Assembly: GCA_964017125.1 (NCBI GenBank)
Contig: OZ024902.1
Span: 55,223,245-55,287,244, forward strand
Length of the DNA: 64,000 nt
Origin: Flabesymbios commensalis
Lineage: Eukaryota; Annelida; Polychaeta; Terebellida; Flabelligeridae
Reading direction: 5' to 3'
The notes beneath the pieces are model-generated. The model worked only from the letters and a program-made list of their open reading frames with translations, was not told where the DNA came from and made no database searches. The position numbers and the translations under genes are program-made. Shown here in pieces: positions 54,108 through 64,000 of this stretch (within the stretch, counting starts at the first letter, position 1; each line of letters opens with the position of its first letter).

Positions 54108-54215
54108 CCAGCAAATACGGGGCGTCCAATCAATATTTGTTTAACGTTGGCCCACCGTCCTCGACGTTGGCCCAACGTTAAACCAACATTGGTTGAACGC
54201 CTCGTGTTTGCTGAG
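54108..54215. mobile_element. Hairpin MITE, ~108 bp
   Basis: CCAGCAAATACGGGGCGTCC to GAACGCCTCGTGTTTGCTGAG. GTTTAACGTTGGCCCACCGT pairs with ACGTTGGCCCAACGTTAAAC. Confidence 0.85.
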
Positions 54216-54943
54216 ACACCTTTAAAAAGTCTCTTTGGATTTTCTTATAGTTATAATTTACAGTTCCCACCAGACGGCACTAGCGTCACCTAGGGGATCA
54301 GAGTGATCAAGAAGGGGGGGGGGGGTCTCTATAGCTGTTGGAAAGCTCTAGAATATAAGGACTACACTTTAAAAATTAACGTAGTGAGTAAAGATAATAA
54401 CACTTACAAGCCTGAATTTACCATTGTCATCTTCATCCATTACCAGCCGCGAATTGCTGTCGCGATTCTCGACTTGTAGTGGATGAAAATGAGTTGAAGT
54501 GGGTGAAAAATTTGAGAAAATTGTCATGTATTGGTAAAACAGTTTCATGGAAATTTTCGTTCTAAAACCCTTGGTTGTAGGAAAATTAAGTCTGTTTTCA
54601 GGGATGTGAAATGATGCTTTTAATGCATCGTGGGGGCTTAAAGGAATAAAATGATAATTATATTAAAAATATAATTTGTTAGCTGGTGTCATGTTATATT
54701 GTGGCGACCTAACTAGCAGATCATCGTGCCGAGTTCGAGCCGGACGGAATCGCTGATCGACGGGTCAGCACCATCAGGACCATAGAGATTAAATGTTCTT
54801 TACTAACTCTATGGTCAGCACTTACGCCCGGCTCACACCGTGTGCGGCACAGCCGCGCTCGCTTCTTGGAAGTCAGACGTGTAACCGCGTCACACGCATT
54901 CAGCCGCATGGCTGGATAGCCGCCCCCTGTCGCACGGGACTAA

Positions 54944-56747
54944 GGGACGCACCATCTGATTTCTGGGGGGGGGGGGGGGGCTAGATTATTTTTGAAAAAA
55001 AATGTTTGTTTTCAAATTTCTGTAAAAAAAATATATGCTGAAAACTTGTACATAAAAAAATAATATGTTGAAAGATTGTGCCAAAAAAATTGTTGATAAT
55101 TTTAATTGTTGATAATTTTTAAAGAGGCTCATCAAAGTGGAATTTAAAATAAACGACTAATACAAGGAATAATTGGAGCGCAAAATATTTCTAGGAAAAT
55201 TTTCAAGATCACTACAAGGTATTATTTAACAGTGAAATTGGACGCGGCTTTACTGATGTATTTTTTGTTTGTTTACGGTCGGCTCTTTGTCTATTAACGA
55301 ATGTGATATTTTTCTATTTTTTTGCGAATGCTTAGAGCGGGTTCGGGTATTTCCGAGCACCTAAGCCTCTGCACTTGATGTCTGGTGTCCCCATTTGTCT
55401 ATCAGCTCCCCACGTGACATCAGTTGATGAATGAAATTATGATTGATGACGTAATTAACCACGTGCACGGCCATTCATGAATCTGAAAGTTGTACAGGAA
55501 GTTGTAGTACCCAAGGTAACGGCGGGTATACTCGAAATAGAGGGGGTAATGTCGAACACCAAGTAGGGTATAATCAAACACCCACCCATTTTTTAATCTA
55601 AAGAGAAAATAACCAGTTTAGAAGCAGGAACATGCGCAGTATACTCAAATATGATACAAATAGAATCAATGCCAATTGTAATTCGTCCACAAAAAAAAAA
55701 TATAAAACAAAAAAATATTAGGAAATGCCACTGTTCGAGATTACCCGAATCTGTTGAAATATGAGATTTTTTTTCATAGTTTCCTTCATATTACTTTTCA
55801 AACCCACATAGTAACGTCAAAACCGTTTGCAGGCCTACAAATCGCTCCATTGATGTATTTCCTTACGAAATGACGCATTCGCTGTGAAACTGTGGTGTAG
55901 GCCCTATAGGCCTAGTGTTCAGAATTAGACGAAACCAAATTAATTGATGGGTCTATTTCCGAGCACGTCCCAAATGATAAGGCTATCGTGACCATAGATT
56001 TCCCCTATATCTATGAGCATGACCATTGCCTGGCGAGCCCGGCCAATTTAATTTATGGCCGGGTATTGGCCAAGGTTCTTAGTCACGTGACCATCATGCC
56101 TGTGCTATTGAGGTTAGTGAATAATTTTTTGGGTCAAGTCATAGGAAATGCGTCAAAGGGGAAATACAATACTGTGAACAACTCTTCATCCGGGGAAGTG
56201 ACCTTTCAAAAATGTCTGAAATCGGGGATTACCCTATTTTCATCTAAGAATAGCAACAAGTCACAAATATTCGCCACTGGGGCATACCAGAAGCTACATG
56301 AAGCTCGGCCACGCCGCGTAGTGTTGCTCTGGGAACCAGAGTATCATGACCAAAAATTGTCTTTTGATGTTTTTTTATATCTAGGAGGTGCATTGCAAGG
56401 TACATTTTCCCATATAAATAATAATTCCAGGATTGATAATACATATCATAAATAGACCATTACCTTCCGTGTAATTACCTTAATTTTTAAAGACTTGTCT
56501 ACTTTACGACATTTTGAAAGTGACCTTTTAAAATAGCAAAATTAATGGATATGAAATTGGTCCATAATAACGGTGCGTGACAGAACAGTCATGCACAACG
56601 GGCAGCACTGCCTGACATAATTTATTCATGTCTAGCCAGCAACGGTCGGTGCTAAAAAAAAAATTGTGTGCTAATTTTTCAGAAAAAAAAAACATAACTG
56701 AAAATAATAATCTCGCCCCCCCCCCCAGAAATCAAATGGTGCGTCCC
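54944..56747. mobile_element. Harbinger-like TIR element, 1.8 kb
   Basis: Ends are GGGACGCACCATCTGATTTC and, inverted at the right, GGGACGCACCATTTGATTTC. Both run on into poly-G and an A-rich stretch. Flanked by the 3-bp duplication TAA (54941-54943, 56748-56750). A TWA target and GGG start fit PIF/Harbinger elements. The interior has one 155-codon open frame (55988-56455, +) with no family I recognise and no DDE transposase, so it is probably non-autonomous. Confidence 0.75.
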
Positions 56748-56755
56748 TAAGTAGC

Positions 56756-59700
56756 ACGCTCATATCTGACAATGTCTGCACGAATATGGAATGAATAAAG
56801 AATGAATCAAGAAAATCTTCTACTTTGACTGCGTTTCTGCAGCGAACCACAGCTTGCTGACCGGGCAAGACACCACGATTAAGATTGAGGCCTGAGGCAT
56901 TGGTCGCGTCCATTGACTTGTCAAATATTCGGCAACGTCAATGGTAACCCTCGCCCTAGACTATGATAATATCTATCTATCTTTGATAATTGTGAGAACC
57001 TTTCTCACGATTTAAGTTCACACTAAGCCAGGGTTGTGAGCTCTATGTATCTTCACGCGGTTTCAACTTGTATCAGTTAAAGTAATCCAATAAAAATGTC
57101 TCGGCAAGTGATCCAAGCACGAACCATGTCTTTATTATCAAATAATGAGGATCAGGCAATCAATTATAGCAAGTATTTTACATGCGTTATCAGCTGACTG
57201 TGTTATTCTTCATAGAACACGCTGTAGCTTTAGAGTGTCTAACAATCTGACTTTTATTTCATCTTCGTGTAGGCCTACAGTATGTCATCGTGACGTCACT
57301 TCATCCCACAATAATCAAAACATTTCTCCACGATTCGACACACATCTTAGATTATTCCATTGACAGACACGATTCAAGAAAATAAACTATCCCACTTGTC
57401 ATACATATATCACTGTTTATGTGGTTTATTTAAGTGGTGCTTAGCTGCATGGTACTGGCTTACTGACGAAATCACCCGGTGTGAATGAATGAAAGATATC
57501 CATACGTTTAAAGGGACAGCATAATTATGTTGACATGCAATTTTGAAATAAATATACAAAGTAAAAAAACTAAATATACAATAAAATATATACAATAAAA
57601 TACAAAGTCAATCATAACAAATTCAAAAGCACTAAGAAAAAATCTAAAATAGTTTTATTTTTCCAAGTTGTATAGCCTACTGCCATATAAATACAACTGT
57701 CTGCATAATACAACACTTTATTTCACAAATACCCACCAATCCAGTGTACATGAAATACATCGCCATGAGGGCCTAATTGTTTTTTTGAAAATGAGGGCTT
57801 GTGGGAATTGCCTGCCGCACAGATTTTCTGCCCAACGCTGGGCCGACGGCATCAACACGTGGCCCAATGATGTGCTGACATTCAACCATCCTTTAAAAAA
57901 CATTATCTGCGGGATATACTGCTTCATAGAAAACAAAATACCAAAATTGATGTGATCCCACTGAGTAACTGTAAAAGCTACAATTTACAATTGCTGCATT
58001 CTTCCAGAGGTTTATACCTACACATTTGACATTAGACAATATTTTTTGGCTAAAAACCTTTTGAAACGTCCGAAGGGCTATGTCACATAACCAATGCCAA
58101 GTAACATAAATATCAATTTGAAAAATAATACTGTTATTAAGCCAACTGTCGAGAAAGTCAACGTAATTTAAATTAGTTTTACAAAATAAATATTAAAAAA
58201 GAGTTGATTTAAATTGCCTAATTAGTAGGCCACGATATACAGACTATTTACACTATCACAGACGTTTGAATCCCTTGTTGGGAATTGGCTACGTGTCAGG
58301 TCTGATAAAAGCTCTGATTAGCGCGTTCCCCATAAAAACCCCCTTTCTTTTCATTCACGTCAAGTAGATGTTTGCTCAGACAAGCGTTGAGGCAGGCTGG
58401 ATGATGGTCAGGTAGGGGGCATAGCCTACTCAGGAAGCTGCAGTAGTTCTCATGTTCAAGTGGAGAACTCAAGCCTAATGATACCAGCAGGTCACCAGTG
58501 GGGCACATACAATTATCAAACTGCTCACCAACAATGGTCTGCTTACTCAAATTGATTCTAATTGTGGGCCGTAAACATAGCAAACTATATCAGTCAATAT
58601 TTGTGTGAAAATACCCCAGATGAATTATATCGTATTTGTTTATTCTGGCCAATAATTTTGCTCCGGTGTAGGTAGTGTCACATGAGTTGTTCTTGCCAGC
58701 CTACCATTAGCGGTTCGTCTATGTGCAGGTAGCAGGTGCTTGACATCTCAAGACATGGCGCGACAGTGTAGCATTAGACACTCCACAGACGTTGGCGCAG
58801 ATAGATATCCTCAAGTGACTTTTTATCTCTTCTCCTTATCACTGGTATCATCACCCATTGATCTGTACTTGCGCGTCACACACATTTATCTCTCTACAAT
58901 GACAGCCGTATAGTATTGGTTTTGTATATTCAGGCATTTCTTATCATTAAATTTTCCTTTCTTACATGTAGAGTAACGTATTGTAGGCCTAATGACGACA
59001 CGATTCGAAATTTCTACAGTGCCTAAATCAGCAATCTTCCGAGCGCCGAAGCTCGACATGGGGAGGAGCGGGCTCACGGTCTATTTTCATTCCAATTGGC
59101 ATATGTCCTTAATACAAAATTGTATGGCTGTATGCTACCTTTTAAAACTATACTATATAGGCCTACTGAGGATGATCTAGAGGGTAACCCGTTTAAGAAG
59201 GACAAAAAAAATTTATCAAAATCAATCAATCAACAAAATGGCATCATTATTATCGTATAGGTCCTATTTTATGTTTGAAAGCTTCTCGGATAGACTTATT
59301 TTTATTCTTCACTTGCATGTGAAGTCATGAATGTTAAAACTTGAATTTCCGATTATTCAAAATATAAATGAAGAATTGTTGAATGACTGTCAGCTCGGCA
59401 TCAGCGATGTTGAATGAACATTAAGCCTACACCAGGTCAACATATAGGTCTATACCGGTAGGTCAAGTGTTTCTGGAAATGAGATCTAACGTTAGTGCTA
59501 ACATTAGTCAAATGACAGGGTGCGATCTATGTTTTAAGACGAGATATTATTTTAAAAATAAACAAATAAAAGGTATTGATGTAACTAAAATGAGCGTTAA
59601 ACAATTTAAATTTCAGAATCCTTAGCAAAACGATATCGTATGCGTCATCGTTGTTATAACGTTTTATACACGTGTGTTGGCTACATAGATAAAGAAATGT

Positions 59701-59944
59701 TTTTGCTTTTAGGTGGTGTACGAGACACGTTGTTGACAGGTACCTGTCCAATAACGGGTTAATTTGTATCAGGTGAATAATCTCGATCGATCTTAGTTTT
59801 ACTTTACATCTCTGGTGATAGGTTTTACCACTATTGTATATACAGGCTATTTCTTATTGTGTTGACATTATCTCTCCCACATGCACTATTACGGAGCTTT
59901 TTAAGGGACATCTCTAAAAAATATATTTCAACTGGAAGTATTTA
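56756..59944. other. Region without recognised genes
   Basis: AT-rich unique-looking DNA. A diverged hairpin-family piece lies at ~57826-57892 (CCCAACGCTGGGCCGACGGC). I see no conserved exon, RNA gene or further inverted repeat. Confidence 0.4.
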
Positions 59945-59960
59945 ATTGGTTCAAGCCAAA

Positions 59961-60268
59961 TCATTTGGCTTGAACCTAATAATCATTTGGCGCGAACCAA
60001 ATCATTTGGCTTGAACCAAATAATCATTTGGCGCGAACCAAATCATTTGGCTTGAGCCAAATAATCATTTGGCGCGAACCAAATCATTTGGCTTGAACCA
60101 AATAATCATTTGGCGGGAACGAAATCATTTGGCTTGAACCAAATAATCATTTGGCGCGAACGAAATCATTTGGCTTGAACCAAATAATCATTTGGCGCGA
60201 ACGAAATCATTTGGCTTGAACCAAATAATCATTTGGCGCGAACGAAATCATTTAGCTTGAACCAAATA
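59961..60268 (+). repeat. 41-bp minisatellite, about 7.4 units
   Basis: The unit is two related halves, TCATTTGGCTTGAACCAAAT and AATCATTTGGCGCGAACSAAA, repeating every 41 bp (starts 59961, 60002, 60043, 60084). The half-units contain CCAAAT/ATTTGG inverted words. Later units change GAACCAAA to GAACGAAA together, suggesting local spread. Confidence 0.92.
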
Positions 60269-60274
60269 ATTATT

Positions 60275-60463
60275 GTGAGTGAGTGAGTGAGTGAGTGAGT
60301 GAGTGAGTGAGTGAGTGAGTGAGTGAGTGAGTGAGTGAGTGAGTGAGTGAGTGAGTGAGTGAGTGAGTGAGTGAGTGAGTGAGTGAGTGAGTGAGTGAGT
60401 GAGTGAGTGAGTGAGTGAGTGAGTGAGTGAGTGAGTGAGTGAGTGAGTGAGTGAGTGAGTGAG
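60275..60463 (+). repeat. (GTGA)n microsatellite, ~47 units
   Basis: An uninterrupted tetranucleotide tract directly after the 41-bp minisatellite. The LTHS peptide repeats in complementary frames are only the translation of the tract. Confidence 0.98.
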
Positions 60464-60837
60464 CGGATATTTGTCATCGTGTACAGTGCTGCCTATGGTA
60501 CTGTGCACTATAAAGAACCCTTGAAGTCATTCGAAATAAGAGTAGGACATATTTTCGGCTTCGGGCTTCCTTCTGTCGCGATATTGTCAAGATTGTGCAG
60601 AAAGCGATGTAAAGCAATATTCACTCACAGTCAGTCCGTCAGGCAGTCAGTCAGAGGCATACATTTACTTGGCCTAATTATTTATTGAAAAGTCAACAAA
60701 TATTATTGGTCCAAGCACTGAAAAGGTTGACACTCTGTATGTACGGCTCTCCTTCTTAAGGGGTTAAATCTGGCACGGTGTTGGAGTAAATAATTCCGTC
60801 TATCTCTAGGGATCTATAGCCGTAGGGGCTCAGGTCG

Positions 60838-60905
60838 TTGGCCCAATGCCGGGCCAGTATCGCCGCCGCTGGCATTGGCCCGGCATTGTGTTAGATGGTC
60901 TGTGT
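60838..60905. mobile_element. Hairpin-family piece
   Basis: GGCCCAATGCCGGGCCAGTA faces CTGGCATTGGCCCGGCATTG around ATCGCCGCCG. Diverged. Confidence 0.5.
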
Positions 60906-60959
60906 CCTGCTCCCCAAACTTGTGTAATACATAGCCTTTTTAGTCTGGGCAACCTGTGA

Positions 60960-61800
60960 CAAATGATGGGGTCACCCGACACAAATTGCAATAGTTATAA
61001 AACCTTTTTTATCTGATTTCTAAGTCGTCTGGGAGTAATATTTTAAAAATATACCAAAATGTATTGAGTGGAACATATATTTTCAACGTAAAATCTAAAA
61101 TGGCCGCCATAAATAACTCTTACATGTAACTTTTTAACTGTTTCTTTGAATTTCATGTGTGACATATGGTTTTTAAGGGTTCTATTTCTGGCACTATTTT
61201 ATTGATTGTGGGCATATTTGGGTCGTTGAGGTAAAGTTCAAGGTCAAATTAAATTTAAAAGGGACCGGTAGATCATGTTCTGAGTGAGTGATACACCCGT
61301 CAAAAATTGCAATAGTTTCTCAACATATTTTTTCTGAATGGGTCATTTGAGAACAACATATTCAAACATACCTTTTAAGGGCAAATCCAAGAGGGCTGCC
61401 AAAATCGTTGAAAATGACATAATTACAGAATTATACCTAGGCAGCCAGAAGGATTTGAGGGGCATGGCGTGCTGTAAAATGTTGGCCGGTGGAAATCATC
61501 TCTACATATATCCACAAACACAACCTAGGTGAACAACCTTGCAAATAGTTTACAGGAAATGCACAAAAAGCGAAAATCTAAGATGGCCGCCACATACTTT
61601 TTGTTTATATAACTTTTGAACAGGTTGTTCAAATTTATTGTGTGACACATCGTTTCTCATGTTTTTTTGCATGCCATATATATATATTCATTTCGGGCAA
61701 CATATTTCATTGCTTTAGCTCATATTTAAGTTCTTTCTGTGAAGGGCAAGGTGAAATTAAACACTAATGGTCATTTAAGTGGCATTGCAATACGTGAGGA
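60960..61800 (+). repeat. Two diverged long tandem units
   Basis: AAATTGCAATAGTT (60988, 61303), AAAATCTAARATGGCCGCCA (~61087, 61572) and TGTGTGACAYATSGTTT (~61157, 61639) recur in the same order. The second unit is longer, so the spacing is unequal (~315 to ~485 bp). Confidence 0.6.
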
Positions 61801-62954
61801 ACAGTACAGTCCGTTGTTTAAATGAATGATGTACAGATGATGATATGAGGGTGGGGTGATAGGGCATTGTGAGTTATTGTGGGTTATTTTGCTTCACTCG
61901 CTCTATAGGGGGACGATCCAATGATTTATACAATCAAACGAATTATTATAAGACCAAGGTTATGAAAATGAAAACATCATAATATTCTGATCTATAAGAC
62001 AACTGAAACTGAAAAAAAAATTATGGCATTGCTATGAATGACACAAATGCTACTGGTGGGGCTGCTGTTAGTATTGTCATTTTAAGCAGATGTATAGCTA
62101 GGATATAACTACTTCACCAACTTGTCACTATTCAATGGCAATGGTACGTACTATTAGCAGACATCAGTTTGCAAGATCTACGCTTGTGCGTATCAGACAG
62201 TTCTGAATATTGCCAACATAAAATTACAATACTGCATCAAAAAATATTGTGGATGCAATTTAAGTGATACAGACACAATTTTTCAGTGAATAGACAATGC
62301 AGTATATGTATATTTACATGGCCTTCTGTAAGATACCCTTAAATTTCATATGAATTTCTGCTTCCTTTCAGTCTGAAGGTGTCAGTACAGAAACAAAATA
62401 CAAGATTACAACATTATATAAAAGTAAATGTAAACAGATAATAACAGGCAATAAATATTGTTTGTCTAGTTCAGAGTACATGACTGTATTTTTTTTTAAA
62501 GTGAGACGTAGTGCCAGGAAGAACAGAGGTTATAATAAGGGTTATGATACAGCAAAGAAAAAAAATATATGCCTTGGAGATAGATTCAATAATGGAAAAG
62601 ATATAGTAATAGAGAATTACAGTCCACCAAGAAAGAGAGAGATACCCAAGTAGTCTTACACCCATACATAACTTGCATAGGGGTATTGAAAAAACTTATT
62701 CTCAATCACCCGCCGATCCATGAAATTGAATCTCATTGGGCTCTTCACAACACAGAGCTGTGTCATAATTTATTTACATTTCAAGTTGGTGCACATGTGA
62801 TACAACACATTTCCCTTTCTTTACAGGCAAAAGGTGTCTTTGTAGCAAGGAGGTGAATATTGCAGCATTTGAAAAAAAACCCACGAGAACATATCAGAGG
62901 CTGTCACAAACTAGAGTTTACAAATTATTAAACAAGGGAGTCAAGCTGACCTTC

Positions 62955-63284
62955 CTTATGTTACCGCCACCAACAGAAGATGCATTACATTAACATGTGA
63001 ATTAGCATTGGCCACACTGCTGGGAGACATTTCATATTGCAAAAAACAGACATTTACACACCACAACAATATAATTATGGGAGATATGTTGTAGATTATT
63101 CTGCTGCCAATTCTATGTCCTTAAGTTACCGCCACCAACAGGAGATGCATTACATTAACATGTGAATTAGCAGTGGCCACACTGCTGGGAGACACGTCAT
63201 ATTGCAAAAAACAGACATTTACACACCACAACAGTATAATTATGGGAGATATGTTGTAGATTATTCTGCTGCCAATTCCATCTA
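62955..63284 (+). repeat. 165-bp tandem duplication
   Basis: TTACCGCCACCAACAG starts at 62961 and again at 63126. Both copies run through TGGCCACACTGCTGGGAGAC to TTATTCTGCTGCCAATTC with few differences. Non-coding as far as I can see. Confidence 0.92.
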
Positions 63285-64000
63285 CTCGATCATTTTTTAG
63301 AGCAAATCGCAGAACATATCTTCTGGCTGTAAAAGGACATGTACTAATACCTGTATGCAACAAACGAAACTATTTTTTGTTACATTGGATATCTATGCAA
63401 GGGATAAAGAAACCATGTAGGCCTACTTATAATGATGCGTCAGGCAGCGATTATTCTCAGTGGGTTTTATATGCGTTCTGTTCGTGTTCACATTAGTCCA
63501 TCCAATGCATTGTTTAGATAATTTATGTTATACTGGTCAAATGTATTTTAAATTTATCTTCATCGCACAATCCACTCCTCAGCAGGTGCCCCCATTCATT
63601 CACTTTGCTCTCAAGCACATATTTTCCGAGAGTAGGATTATCATCAGAATAATATAACTTCTCATTACTTTTAGCAGCTAGTCATTTATTTTTGTAATAT
63701 TTCTTTTTGATGTTACATTTTCATGTGTTAATATAAACATTTGATAATGGTTACAATTATTATTAGCCAAGGAATAAGAATAGGCCTACTGACGATTCCA
63801 GAAATAATATATGTTCATTGTAGGCGTGGGCATAGTCAGGTAAAAAATATTGTCAAATCTGAAAGATCGACCAAGTGATCATTTTGCACCACTGTCAACA
63901 TTTTGTCAGTTGATATCAGTCAGGTGATCAGATATGTTGTTATAGATAGGATAATAGCATTTCTAAGAAACAAAATTTATGTAAGTCTTGTTATTTATAA
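63285..64000. other. Region without recognised genes
   Basis: No exon, repeat family or RNA gene that I can support. Confidence 0.4.

Noticed and set aside
54700-54940. SINE or tRNA relic next to the Harbinger-like element
   Set aside because: A GAGTTCGAGCC word resembles a B box, but no A box or tail could be placed.
59961-60268. CRISPR-like array
   Set aside because: Contiguous 41-bp minisatellite without spacers, in an animal genome with spliceosomal introns.
60229-60508. LTHS-repeat proteins
   Set aside because: Pure translation of the (GTGA)n tract.
62462-62653. Basic 63-codon frame ending SPPRKREIPK
   Set aside because: No start context, no homology I recognise and composition expected of A-rich DNA.

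Overview
The window is animal nuclear DNA: AT-rich, intron-dominated and packed with non-autonomous transposons. I recognise one protein-coding gene. It is a complete CYRI (FAM49, CYFIP-related Rac1 interactor) gene on the + strand, ten coding exons from the ATG at 2187 to the TGA at 36937-36939. All nine introns are GT-AG, and the joined reading frame encodes 327 residues (human CYRI-B has 324). The protein, the dense MITE content and the recurring AGGCCTA words suggest a marine invertebrate, possibly a deuterostome such as an echinoderm or hemichordate. That placement is a weak inference. No retrovirus, LTR element, Polinton, CRISPR array, rRNA or functional tRNA gene was seen.

Layout. 1-2175: AT-rich 5' flank or 5'UTR intron. 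2187-5282: exons 1-4. Intron 4 (5283-10493): a foldback element with mirrored minisatellites, then a three-layer nest in which a 2.5-kb array of ~146-bp units sits in a CAGGG-ended element that itself sits in an older array. Exon 5 is at 10494-10568. Intron 5 holds three more CAG-ended elements with exact 5-bp target duplications, and several TTAA-flanked MITEs. Exon 6 is at 16263-16385. Intron 6 (10 kb) holds a ~3.9-kb long-inverted-repeat element nested in a TTAA MITE, tRNA-derived SINE heads, and copy 1 of a 4-5 kb segmental duplication. Exons 7-8 are at 26413-27143. Introns 8 and 9 hold two more full ~2.4-kb array elements on either side of exon 9 (33083-33153). Exon 10 ends the gene.

Downstream (36940-64000) I find no convincing gene. 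It holds a cluster of ~105-bp near-perfect hairpin MITEs (37.4-42.9 kb), copy 2 of the segmental duplication (44.1-48.9 kb) with a clean TTAA-flanked MITE absent from copy 1, a ~4.9-kb inverted-repeat element containing a mirrored ~20-bp minisatellite (48.96-53.88 kb), a TAA-flanked Harbinger-like element (54.9-56.7 kb), a 41-bp minisatellite running into a (GTGA)n tract (59.96-60.46 kb), and a 165-bp tandem duplication near 63 kb.

The interest lies in the repeat ecology. Several TTAA-MITE subfamilies with different ends share one internal hairpin. TTAA MITEs abut at a shared TTAA three times. More than 25 pieces of one palindromic hairpin family are scattered through the window. Large direct repeats bracket CYRI exons. 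All alignments here were made by eye, so boundaries of diverged repeats are approximate to several bases and identities are not calculated.
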